From the NCBI GenBank assembly GCA_022428185.1, contig JAKMCZ010000045.1:1-13725 (forward strand): 13,725 nt of DNA. Direction: 5' to 3'. Below, in pieces: positions 7,868-13,725 of the stretch. The notes beneath the pieces are model-generated. The model searched no databases. It worked only from the letters and a program-made list of their open reading frames with translations, and was not told the origin of the DNA. How positions within the stretch are numbered: position 1 is the first letter of the stretch; each line of letters starts with the position of its first letter. Both the position numbers and the translations under genes were made by a program. This DNA comes from Alphaproteobacteria bacterium (lineage in GTDB: Bacteria; Pseudomonadota; Alphaproteobacteria; RS24).

Positions 7868-8872
7868 CTATAGTTTGCTCATTGCCAATGCGGTGTCGCT
7901 CATGCGATTGGCGAAACCCCATTCATTGTCATACCAACTCAGCACCCGAACCAACTTGCCATCAACAATCTGCGTTTGCGTCAAATCAAAAGTGGAGCTG
8001 TGGGGGTTATGATTGAAATCAATCGAGACAAGCGGCTCATCGCAAATGCCCAGCACGCCTTTGAGCGGGCCATTGGCGGCTTTGATGATGGCATTATTTA
8101 TCTGCTCGACCGTGGTCTTCTTTTTGGCTTCAAAAACCAAGTCAATCATCGAGACATTGGGGGTCGGCACTCGCACCGCCGTGCCGTCCAGCTTGCCAGC
8201 CAGTTCGGGCAAGACAAGGCCAACCGCTTTAGCCGCACCGGTTGAGGTCGGTATCATCGACAAAGATGCGGCGCGGGCGCGGCGTGGGTCTGAATGGAGC
8301 GTATCAACCGTGCTTTGGTCGCCGGTAAAGGCGTGCACAGTCGTCATATAGCCACGCGCAATGCCGCATGTTTTGTTCAAAACCTGCGCCACGGGCGCGA
8401 GGCAGTTTGTGGTGCACGAGGCGTTAGAGACGATTTTATGACTTTTGCGCAATTTCTTGTGATTGACGCCATAAACGACGGTCAAATCGGCACCTGAGGC
8501 GGGGGCAGAGATGAGCACCCGCTTGGCGCCGGCGGTCAAATGCTTACCGGCGGTTTCTTTGGTGGTGAAAAGTCCGGTGCATTCCAGCGCAATATCGACG
8601 CCCATTTTTCCCCACGGCAAATTGGCCGGGTCGCGCTCGGCAATCACTTTAATCGACTTGCCGCCAACATTTATGCCGGTCTTTGTTGCGCGCACTTTCA
8701 CCGGAAGCTGCCCGTGCACACTGTCATATTGCAGCATATGGGCATTGGCTTCCACGCTGCCCAAATCATTAATCGCGACGACATTTACGTCTTTGCGTCC
8801 GCTTTCAATAATTCCGCGCAGCACCAGTCGCCCGATGCGTCCGAAACCGTTAATCGCCACATTTACTGCCAT
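7868..8872 (-). CDS. gap: Glyceraldehyde-3-phosphate dehydrogenase, type I
   Basis: Gap oxidises and phosphorylates glyceraldehyde 3-phosphate to 1,3-bisphosphoglycerate, the substrate of Pgk encoded next, and can run in reverse. The 334 residues show the dinucleotide-binding NGFGRIG (8-14), D36 at the end of the second strand (favouring NAD over NADP, by inference), the catalytic SNASCTTNCLAP with C153, H180 in TTVHAFTGDQ, TGAAKAVG, the RVPTPNVS element and YDNEWG near the C-terminus. The ATG at 8872 has GGGAG on the minus strand with an 8 nt spacer. It starts 21 nt after the tkt stop. Being sandwiched between tkt and pgk is typical of alphaproteobacterial carbon-metabolism operons. Confidence 0.97.
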   Translation of the reverse strand: MAVNVAINGFGRIGRLVLRGIIESGRKDVNVVAINDLGSVEANAHMLQYDSVHGQLPVKVRATKTGINVGGKSIKVIAERDPANLPWGKMGVDIALECTGLFTTKETAGKHLTAGAKRVLISAPASGADLTVVYGVNHKKLRKSHKIVSNASCTTNCLAPVAQVLNKTCGIARGYMTTVHAFTGDQSTVDTLHSDPRRARAASLSMIPTSTGAAKAVGLVLPELAGKLDGTAVRVPTPNVSMIDLVFEAKKKTTVEQINNAIIKAANGPLKGVLGICDEPLVSIDFNHNPHSSTFDLTQTQIVDGKLVRVLSWYDNEWGFANRMSDTALAMSKL

Positions 8873-8893
8873 TTTTCTATCTCCCGTTTAAGT

Positions 8894-10903
8894 TTACAGC
8901 GCGTTGCGCGCCGCCATGGCAACGGCTTCTGCCGTAATGCCGAAATGTTGAAATAACTGACCGGCAGGCGCGCTGGCGCCAAAACCTTCCATGCCAATAA
9001 AAATATCTTGCGGGCGCAAATAACGGTCCCAGCTTTGCTGAACCGCCGCCTCGACCGCAATACGCAATGTCGTGTCACCCAAAATGTCCGCCTGAGTGGC
9101 CGGACTTTGTTGTTGAAATAATTCCATGCATGGCACAGAAACCACCCGCGCACCGATACCGTCTTCTTTCAAGGCCGCGCGCGCTTCCATTGCGAGTGAG
9201 ACTTCTGAGCCGGAGGCCAAAATCGTCACTTGCGGGTCGCTGCCGCCGGCCGCCAATTCATATGCGCCATGCGCACAGCCATTGCGTTCCTCATAGCCGC
9301 GCACGGTCGGCAGACCTTGCCGCGTTAACGCCAGAATACTGGGCGCATTATCCAGTTTCAGCGCCAATTGCCAGCATTCAAGCGTTTCAATCGCATCGGC
9401 AGGGCGAAACACATAAGTGTTGGGCATGGCGCGCAAAGCTGCCAAATGTTCGACCGGCTGATGGGTTGGCCCGTCTTCGCCCAGCCCGATGGAGTCATGC
9501 GTCAACACATGAATGGTGCGCTGCTTCATCAGCGCCGACAAGCGAATGGCGGGGCGTGAATAATCGGCGAACACCAAGAATGTGCCAGAATAAGGAATGA
9601 AGCCGCCATGCAGCGCCATGCCGTTCATCGCGGCAGCCATGCCATGTTCGCGAATACCCCAATGGATAAATTGACCGCCCATATTGGTGGCTGAAACGGC
9701 CTCCTGCTCAGGCGTTTTGGTGTTGTTCGAGCCGGTCAAATCAGCCGACCCGCCAATCATTTCCGGCACATGCGGCACAATCGCTTTCAGTGTTTCTTCT
9801 GACGATTTGCGGGTCGCCCAGCCGGGTTTTTCATCGGCTAATTGTTTCTTGAAATCATCAACCGCGCTGTCCAATCCTTGCGGCAAGTCGCCCGAGACAA
9901 CGCGTTCAAAACGATTGCGGGTTTCAGCCGATTGTCCGGCGAGGCGATCTTCCCATGCTTTGCGGGTCGAGGCATGGGCGCGTCCGGCCATACGCCAGCT
10001 ATCAAGTAATTCAGATGGGATTTCAAATGCCTCAGAAGACCAGCCCAGCGTGTCGCGGGTCAGGGTGATTTCATCTTCCCCCAAAGGCGCGCCATGCACG
10101 CCGCTGGTGCCCTGCTTATTGGGGCTGCCATAGCCGATGGTTGTTTTGCACGCAATCATGCTCGGCTTGTCGCTTTTGCGCGCTGCCGCAATGGCGTTTT
10201 CAATCGCTGCATGGTCGTGTCCGTCAATGCGCACCGCGTCCCAGCCTGCCGCTTCAAAGCGCTTCAGCGCATCGCCGGACTCGGTAAGGTCGAGCGGGCC
10301 ATCAATGGAAATATCATTATCGTCATAAAGCACGATGAGGCGCGACAATTGTAAATGACCGGCGATGGAAATCGCTTCATGGCTAATGCCTTCCATTAAA
10401 TCGCCATCCGAGGCCAGCACATAAGTGAAGTGGTCAACCAAATCATCGCCGAAACGGTCATTCATCATGCGCTCAGCCAGCGCCATGCCGACGGCGGTGG
10501 AAATGCCTTGTCCGAGCGGGCCGGTGGTGGTTTCAATCCCCGCCGCATGACCATATTCAGGGTGGCCCGCCGTGCGCGCGCCCAATTGGCGGAAGTTTTT
10601 AATCTCTTCCAGCGTCATATCGGCAAAGCCGACAAGATAATGTAACGCATATTGCAGCATCGAGCCGTGTCCGGCGGATAGCACAAAGCGGTCGCGGTCG
10701 GGCCAGTCAGGTGCCAGCGGGTCGATTTTCAAAAATTTTGTATACAGCACAGTGGCGATGTCGGCGGCACCCATTGGTAGGCCGGGGTGGCCGGAATTGG
10801 CTGCCTGCACCGCGTCCATTGATAGCGCGCGTATCGCGTTAGCCATTTGGTCGAGGGGCATGGAGCCAGTTTCGGAAGTAGCGCTTGCTTCGGCGTCAGA
10901 CAT
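8894..10903 (-). CDS. tkt: Transketolase
   Basis: This thiamine-diphosphate enzyme moves two-carbon ketol units between sugar phosphates, linking the non-oxidative pentose phosphate pathway to glycolysis through glyceraldehyde 3-phosphate and fructose 6-phosphate. It has 669 residues, typical for the family. Seen are NSGHPGLPMGAAD with H39, SAGHGS with H79, GPLGQGIS (128-135), the ThDP/Mg element SDGDLMEGISHE (165-176) with DDNDISIDG (194-202), IREHGMAAAMNG with the catalytic glutamate, and THDSIGLGEDGPTHQP. The first glycine of the usual GDG triplet is serine (S165), but the Mg ligands D166 and the downstream asparagine remain. The ATG at 10903 has GAGGA with a 7 nt spacer. It is first in the operon, and its leader carries two inverted repeats. 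Confidence 0.97.
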   Translation of the reverse strand: MSDAEASATSETGSMPLDQMANAIRALSMDAVQAANSGHPGLPMGAADIATVLYTKFLKIDPLAPDWPDRDRFVLSAGHGSMLQYALHYLVGFADMTLEEIKNFRQLGARTAGHPEYGHAAGIETTTGPLGQGISTAVGMALAERMMNDRFGDDLVDHFTYVLASDGDLMEGISHEAISIAGHLQLSRLIVLYDDNDISIDGPLDLTESGDALKRFEAAGWDAVRIDGHDHAAIENAIAAARKSDKPSMIACKTTIGYGSPNKQGTSGVHGAPLGEDEITLTRDTLGWSSEAFEIPSELLDSWRMAGRAHASTRKAWEDRLAGQSAETRNRFERVVSGDLPQGLDSAVDDFKKQLADEKPGWATRKSSEETLKAIVPHVPEMIGGSADLTGSNNTKTPEQEAVSATNMGGQFIHWGIREHGMAAAMNGMALHGGFIPYSGTFLVFADYSRPAIRLSALMKQRTIHVLTHDSIGLGEDGPTHQPVEHLAALRAMPNTYVFRPADAIETLECWQLALKLDNAPSILALTRQGLPTVRGYEERNGCAHGAYELAAGGSDPQVTILASGSEVSLAMEARAALKEDGIGARVVSVPCMELFQQQSPATQADILGDTTLRIAVEAAVQQSWDRYLRPQDIFIGMEGFGASAPAGQLFQHFGITAEAVAMAARNAL

Positions 10904-10918
10904 TCAATATTCCTCTTA

Positions 10919-10945
10919 CTTGTCGGTTTGTCATCAGCCGACAAG
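10919..10945 (-). promoter_or_regulatory. Perfect 8 bp inverted repeat in the tkt leader, next to the ribosome binding site
   Basis: CTTGTCGG (10919-10926) and CCGACAAG (10938-10945) are perfect inverted copies separated by 11 nt. In tkt mRNA this would be a hairpin ending about 5 nt before GAGGA of the Shine-Dalgarno region. It could be an RNA structure tuning translation or a dyad operator for a repressor; the sequence does not decide. There is no T run after it, so it is not a plain terminator. Confidence 0.5.
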
Positions 10946-10982
10946 GCCGTCTCAATTGGGGCGAACAATGCCCCTGCGGCCT
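10944..10982 (-). promoter_or_regulatory. Second, nested inverted repeat in the tkt leader
   Basis: AGGCCG (10944-10949) pairs with CGGCCT (10977-10982). Inside it GGGGC (10958-10962) pairs with GCCCC (10970-10974) around GAACAAT. The result is a stem of 6 bp plus 5 bp with an asymmetric 8/2 internal loop. It shares bases 10944-10945 with the neighbouring 8 bp repeat, so the two helices either stack end to end or compete. No T run follows on either strand. A role in attenuation or operator binding is inference. Confidence 0.4.
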
Positions 10983-10986
10983 GATA

Positions 10987-11016
10987 GAGTCAATGCCAGA
11001 TTCGCAAACATGAGTC
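10987..11016 (+). promoter_or_regulatory. Cluster of three GANTC (CcrM-type) methylation sites
   Basis: GAGTC at 10987-10991, GATTC at 10999-11003 and GAGTC at 11012-11016 lie within 30 bp, between tkt and the division-gene operon. GANTC is the recognition site of the cell-cycle adenine methyltransferase CcrM in most alphaproteobacteria. By eye only about nine others are scattered through the rest of the window. The cluster lies just upstream of the candidate zapA-operon promoter. A regulatory role is inferred. Confidence 0.5.
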
Positions 11017-11035
11017 CCGCATTTAACAGATTTTG

Positions 11036-11065
11036 TTGACGAGAAAACGTGGGCAATTTTATGCT
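11036..11065 (+). promoter_or_regulatory. Candidate promoter for the zapA operon
   Basis: TTGACG (11036-11041) and TATGCT (11060-11065) are separated by 18 nt. The -35 matches TTGACA at five of six positions, and the -10 keeps the first two and last bases of TATAAT. Transcription would begin near 11072, leaving a very short leader that includes the AAGAGG ribosome binding site. The short leader is a reason for caution. Confidence 0.45.
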
Positions 11066-11082
11066 GTCCAAAGAGGTGCGTG

Positions 11083-11349
11083 ATGCAAAAAATTCAACCG
11101 GCTCTGGAACGGCTGCTTAACGCGGTCGATAAGCTGTCCGCCGAGCATGCACGGCTTAGCGAAACCGGCGAAAATATGGTCGGCAAGCTTGCCGAACTTG
11201 ATGCGCTGCATATTGAATGTGCGCATTTACGCACGGAAATTTCAACGTTGAAAAAGCAAAATCAAAATCTGGAAAGCACACAAAAACGCGCCGCCTCGCA
11301 GGTCGAAAAAGCGATGCGCCAAATCGATGATGTGCTGGGGGAGGTATAG
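11083..11349 (+). CDS. Small coiled-coil protein upstream of zapA (ZauP-like candidate / DUF4164-type)
   Basis: This is an 88-residue, almost entirely helical protein with heptad-like spacing of Leu, Ile and Met throughout, no cysteine-rich site, no membrane segment and no catalytic motif. One long coiled coil (about residues 3-82) is the simplest reading. Its stop codon TAG is directly followed by the zapA ATG, so the two are translationally coupled. In Caulobacter a coiled-coil partner encoded next to zapA, ZauP, works with ZapA to focus the Z-ring; position and shape make this a candidate equivalent, but I cannot show homology. GTG at 11080 and ATG at 11083 are adjacent. AAGAGG at 11071-11076 is 3 nt from the first and 6 nt from the second, so ATG is preferred. 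Confidence 0.8.
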   Translation: MQKIQPALERLLNAVDKLSAEHARLSETGENMVGKLAELDALHIECAHLRTEISTLKKQNQNLESTQKRAASQVEKAMRQIDDVLGEV

Positions 11350-11742
11350 ATGGCTGAAATTACCGTATCGATAAATTCGCGCCCATTTCAGGTTGTGTGC
11401 CGCGACGGCGAAGAAGCACAAGTGACCCAATTGGCGGAAGATTTGGCCGCCCGCGTCGCGACCATCAAAAAGGGCAATGAAAAAGCCGGAGACAGTCACT
11501 TGCTGGTCTTGGCAGGTTTGGTGTTGTCAAATGATGTGCGCGATTTACGCCGCGAGCTAGATGCGCTGCGCCAAGAAATGTCGGAGGCCGGTCGCTCGCG
11601 CGAGGCCCTGTCTGGGCGGGTCAATGAAATTGAAGATGTGCTGTCGGAGGCGTTGAACGCGGCGGCAGAAAAAATCGAGGCGATTTTGCCCGCGCAAACT
11701 GACTCTACTTCTGACGCTGCTTCTGATGCACCTGCCGAATAG
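11350..11742 (+). CDS. zapA: Cell division protein ZapA
   Basis: ZapA binds FtsZ and bundles protofilaments, stabilising the Z-ring at midcell. The 130 residues begin with the small alpha/beta ZapA head (AEITVSINSRPFQVVCRDGEE, beta strands in about 1-20, then a helix at 22-37). A central helix follows (HLLVLAGLVLSNDVRDL, about 50-66) and then a long coiled-coil tail that makes the dimer/tetramer. The last ~15 residues are an acidic, Ala/Ser/Asp-rich tail with a short SDAA/SDAP repeat. The ATG directly follows the stop of the preceding gene, with GGAGG inside that gene 5 nt upstream. The TAG stop overlaps the probable 5' strand of the 6S RNA closing stem. Confidence 0.9.
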   Translation: MAEITVSINSRPFQVVCRDGEEAQVTQLAEDLAARVATIKKGNEKAGDSHLLVLAGLVLSNDVRDLRRELDALRQEMSEAGRSREALSGRVNEIEDVLSEALNAAAEKIEAILPAQTDSTSDAASDAPAE

Positions 11743-11897
11743 GGTGACGCGCCGAGCCTTTTGCCGCTATAAGGCAAACAGGAACTGCCCGACGCGAAGA
11801 CTGCTTTTAACGCTCGGGGCCTTACGGTCCTAAAGGGAACTGTCACTGAGGCGGGTTGCGGCCTGCTCCACACGGTGCCCACCTACTTTTGTAGGTC
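11740..11897 (+). ncRNA. ssrS: 6S RNA (ssrS), boundaries approximate
   Basis: 6S RNA mimics an open promoter and binds sigma70-type RNA polymerase in stationary phase. The 231 nt between zapA and fthC lack a credible gene but are rich in pairing. TAGGGTG (11740-11746) and CGCCG (11750-11754) can pair with CACCTA (11880-11885) and CGGTG (11873-11877), forming a bulged closing stem. TTTGCC/GGCAAA (11760-11765/11773-11778) and GCGGG/CCTGC form side hairpins. CTTT...AAAG with GGGGCC-TTAC-GGTCCT (11816-11831) forms the apical hairpin. The position between zapA and the 5-formyl-THF cyclo-ligase gene is the classic 6S locus in proteobacteria. A perfect hairpin ACCTAC-TTTT-GTAGGT (11881-11896) ends the region. 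I see no strong promoter in the end of zapA, so processing from a longer transcript is possible. The identification rests on locus and structure, not alignment. Confidence 0.72.
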
Positions 11898-11973
11898 TCC
11901 GAGGATCCGGCAGAAAACGGTCGTGGCGGTTCCACTTTTTCCGGCCGCGCGTAACAGGCTTCAAGAGCAGGAT

Positions 11974-12534
11974 ATGAACGAAAAAGACGAAATGCGAAAG
12001 CGCATGGTGGCGGCACGACGTTTGCATGCACAAGCGCAAGGTCTCGCGGAGGCTGAAGTTTTGGCGGCTCACGCTGACGCGTTTGATGGTGCGGTTATCG
12101 CCGCCTATTTGCCAATCGGTGGCGAGATTGACCCGCAGCCTTTAATGCGCGCTTTACGCCAAAAAAAATGCCAATCGGCTTTGCCGGTCTGTGTTGATGA
12201 CGATGCGGCGTTGATATTTCGTCGTTATAAAGAAGGCGAGCCGCTATTGCCTGATGAGATGGGCATTGCCGCGCCGCGCGCAACGGCGCAGCAGCTTACC
12301 CCCGATATTGTTTTGCTGCCCTTGCTGGCGTTTGACCGGAGCGGCAATCGACTGGGGCGCGGCGGCGGGTTTTATGACCGCACATTAGCCAAACTGCGCA
12401 CCGGCGGCACTTGCCGCTTTATCGGCCTCGGTTTTGATATGCAAATGGTTGACAAATGTCCGGTCGCGCCGCATGACGAAGCCATGCATGCCGTGTTGAC
12501 CCCGACGCAATGGCATGATTTTAGCGAGGATTGA
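11974..12534 (+). CDS. fthC: 5-formyltetrahydrofolate cyclo-ligase
   Basis: This enzyme converts 5-formyl-THF to 5,10-methenyl-THF with ATP, salvaging a storage or inhibitory folate in the cytoplasm. The 186 residues are normal for the YgfA/MTHFS family. Seen are the basic N-terminal helix MRKRMVAARRL, YLPIGGEIDPQPL (about 45-57), the acidic DEMGI segment, and the signature LAFDRSGNRLGRGGGFYDR (118-136) that binds ATP phosphate and folate. The start is ATG at 11974, with AAGAG 6 nt upstream. A GTG at 11875 would add 33 residues unlike the family and lies inside the 6S RNA, so it is rejected. ymdB begins 7 nt after the stop. The coupling to 6S RNA upstream is widely conserved. Confidence 0.93.
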   Translation: MNEKDEMRKRMVAARRLHAQAQGLAEAEVLAAHADAFDGAVIAAYLPIGGEIDPQPLMRALRQKKCQSALPVCVDDDAALIFRRYKEGEPLLPDEMGIAAPRATAQQLTPDIVLLPLLAFDRSGNRLGRGGGFYDRTLAKLRTGGTCRFIGLGFDMQMVDKCPVAPHDEAMHAVLTPTQWHDFSED

Positions 12535-12541
12535 TCAAAAA

Positions 12542-13354
12542 ATGCGCCTGTTGTTTCTTGGAGATGTTGTCGGTCGCGCCGCCCGCGAAGCGGTGATGCG
12601 CCAAGTGCCGGTATGGCGCACGCAATATGAGCTGGATTTTGTGGTCGTCAATGGCGAGAACGCCGCCGGTGGCTTCGGCATCACGCCTGATATTGCGACA
12701 GGATTTTTTGAGGCCGGTGTCGATGTCGTATCGACCGGCAATCATGTTTGGGACCAGCAGGATATTCGCGGCTTTATCGCCGACGAACCCCGACTTTTGC
12801 GTCCGGCCAATTTTCCACCTGACACGCCCGGCAAGGGCGTCGGCCTTTACGAGGTCGGCGAGCAACGCGTCTTGGTGGTTAATGTGATGGGACAGCTTTT
12901 TATGGAATCGCTGGACGACCCGTTTGCGGCGGTCGAAAAGGAATTGAACGCGTGTCCGCTGGGCGAAGCGGCTGACGCCATTATTGTCGATATGCATTGC
13001 GAAGCGACATCGGAGAAAATGGCGATGGGGCATTTTTGCGACGGTCGCGCCAGCCTGGTTGTCGGCACGCATACGCATGTGCCGACCGCTGATGCACATA
13101 TTTTACCCAATGGCACGGCCTATCAAACCGATGCCGGCATGTGTGGCGACTATGACAGCGTCATCGGCATGGAAAAAGAAGAACCGGTCAATCGCTTTGT
13201 TACCAAATTGCGCGGCGGGCGTTTTGGTGCGGCGCAAGGCACCCCAACCCTATGCGGTGTCATGGTTGAGACCGATAATGCCAGCGGCAAAGCACTGGCA
13301 ATTCACCCGGTACGCGCCGGTGGTAGGCTATCCACCGCCGCCCCGACATTATAG
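12542..13354 (+). CDS. ymdB: YmdB-type metallophosphoesterase (TIGR00282 family)
   Basis: This is a dinuclear-metal calcineurin-like phosphoesterase. Bacillus YmdB hydrolyses 2',3'-cyclic nucleotides and affects biofilm and sporulation decisions; its alphaproteobacterial role is not established. The 270 residues contain the complete metal set: D8 in FLGDVVG, NGEN (37-40) with E39, GNHVWD with N67 and H68, H152 in DMHCEATSEK, and H177/H179 in GTHTHVPTAD. The C-terminal part keeps DAGMCGDYDSVIGM. The start is ATG at 12542, giving MRLLFLGD at the usual N-terminus; GAGGA at 12526-12530 inside fthC is 11 nt away, slightly long. An earlier in-frame start at 12515 would only add unconserved residues overlapping fthC. 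yebC follows after 14 nt. Confidence 0.93.
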   Translation: MRLLFLGDVVGRAAREAVMRQVPVWRTQYELDFVVVNGENAAGGFGITPDIATGFFEAGVDVVSTGNHVWDQQDIRGFIADEPRLLRPANFPPDTPGKGVGLYEVGEQRVLVVNVMGQLFMESLDDPFAAVEKELNACPLGEAADAIIVDMHCEATSEKMAMGHFCDGRASLVVGTHTHVPTADAHILPNGTAYQTDAGMCGDYDSVIGMEKEEPVNRFVTKLRGGRFGAAQGTPTLCGVMVETDNASGKALAIHPVRAGGRLSTAAPTL

Positions 13355-13368
13355 CAGCGGAGGACGGC

Positions 13369-13725
13369 ATGGCAGGCCATTCCAAATTCAAAAATATTCA
13401 ACATCGCAAGGGCGCGCAGGATAAAAAACGCGCCAAGATTTTTGCCCGCCTGACCAAAGAAATCATGGTCGCGGCGAAAATGGGCTTGCCTGACCCTGAC
13501 GCCAATCCGCGCTTGCGCACGGCGATTTTGGCGGCACGCGCCCAAAACATGCCGAAAGATAATATTGAACGCGCAATTAAGAAAAGCACCGATGATGGCG
13601 ACACGGTTTATGAAGAAGTCCGCTATGAGGGCTTTGGCCCTGCGGGCATCGGCGTAATTGTTGAAACGCTGACTGATAATCGCAATCGCACGGCGGCTGA
13701 AGTGCGTTCGACCTTTGCCAAAAAT
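13369..13725 (+). CDS. yebC: YebC/PmpR family protein, C-terminus cut by window edge
   Basis: YebC family proteins are DNA-binding regulators in some bacteria, and members have been reported to relieve ribosome stalling. Many alphaproteobacteria carry yebC just before ruvCAB, which cannot be checked here. The 119 visible residues begin with the family hallmark MAGHSKFKNIQHRKGAQDKKR. NPRLRTAILAARAQNMPKDN and the EEVRYEGFGPAGIGVIVE segment follow, then TDNRNRTAAEVR. Roughly half of the usual ~245 residues are present. The ATG has GGAGGA 5 nt upstream (from 13359). It is last in the visible plus-strand run after ymdB. Confidence 0.95.
   Translation, partial: MAGHSKFKNIQHRKGAQDKKRAKIFARLTKEIMVAAKMGLPDPDANPRLRTAILAARAQNMPKDNIERAIKKSTDDGDTVYEEVRYEGFGPAGIGVIVETLTDNRNRTAAEVRSTFAKN

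Noticed and set aside
9400..10420. Loss of function in transketolase from the GDG to SDG change
   Set aside because: The magnesium-binding aspartate and asparagine are intact and SDGDLMEG-type motifs occur in other transketolases, so an active enzyme is expected.
10904..11082. Possible small RNA or riboswitch of a named class
   Set aside because: I see inverted repeats but no conserved core of any riboswitch I know, so only the repeats are reported.
11700..11742. Short direct repeat (CTTCTGAxGC twice) at the end of zapA
   Set aside because: It only encodes the SDAA/SDAP tail of ZapA; two copies are too few to suggest more than drift in a disordered tail.
11875..11973. N-terminal extension of fthC from GTG at 11875
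   Set aside because: The added residues do not resemble the family, there is no ribosome binding site, and the stretch overlaps the structured 6S RNA region. ATG 11974 gives a normal-length protein.
12515..12541. Longer ymdB start overlapping the end of fthC
   Set aside because: It adds nine unconserved residues before the canonical MRLLFLGD N-terminus, and ATG at 12542 is a natural start.
12521..13099. 192-codon open frame on the minus strand opposite ymdB
   Set aside because: It is antisense to a well-supported gene and shows no domain or ribosome binding site.

Overview
The window looks like ordinary chromosomal core sequence from an alphaproteobacterium. GC content is moderate to high by eye. 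The assignment rests on gene order and protein style: the block xseB-ispA-dxs-tlyA, the carbon-metabolism operon tkt-gap-pgk-fba, and the order coiled-coil gene-zapA-6S RNA-fthC-ymdB-yebC. I cannot place it below class level from sequence alone. Coding is dense, and no stretch over 300 bases lacks a gene or RNA. I see no tRNA or rRNA gene, insertion sequence, phage gene, CRISPR array or attachment site.

Layout. (1) Positions 1-507, minus strand: the N-terminal part of a Sua5/YrdC threonylcarbamoyl-AMP synthase, cut by the window edge. (2) Positions 614-5534, plus strand: a five-gene run encoding an MBL-fold hydrolase, XseB, a farnesyl-diphosphate-type synthase, DXS and the rRNA methyltransferase TlyA. 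Gaps are 2-27 nt, consistent with one transcript. (3) A terminator for the opposing operon lies at about 5543-5578. (4) Positions 10903 down to 5600, minus strand: tkt-gap-pgk-fba, with gaps of 10-29 nt. (5) Positions 10904-11082: a divergent intergenic region with two abutting inverted repeats in the tkt leader, three GANTC sites within 30 bp and a candidate promoter for the division genes. (6) Positions 11083-13725, plus strand: a small coiled-coil protein gene (ZauP-like candidate), zapA, a structured RNA I call 6S RNA, fthC, ymdB and the start of yebC, cut by the window edge.

How the genes work together. The two large converging operons meet at glyceraldehyde 3-phosphate. Fba, Tkt, Gap and Pgk make or interconvert it in glycolysis/gluconeogenesis and the pentose phosphate route. 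DXS condenses it with pyruvate to start the MEP isoprenoid pathway, and IspA extends the resulting C5 units. The last block combines Z-ring assembly, growth-phase control of RNA polymerase by 6S RNA, folate salvage and housekeeping regulators.

I found no undescribed multi-gene system. The observations most worth checking are regulatory: the GANTC cluster and tandem hairpins between tkt and the zapA operon, the alternative 3' pairing of the 6S RNA, and the small gene upstream of zapA.
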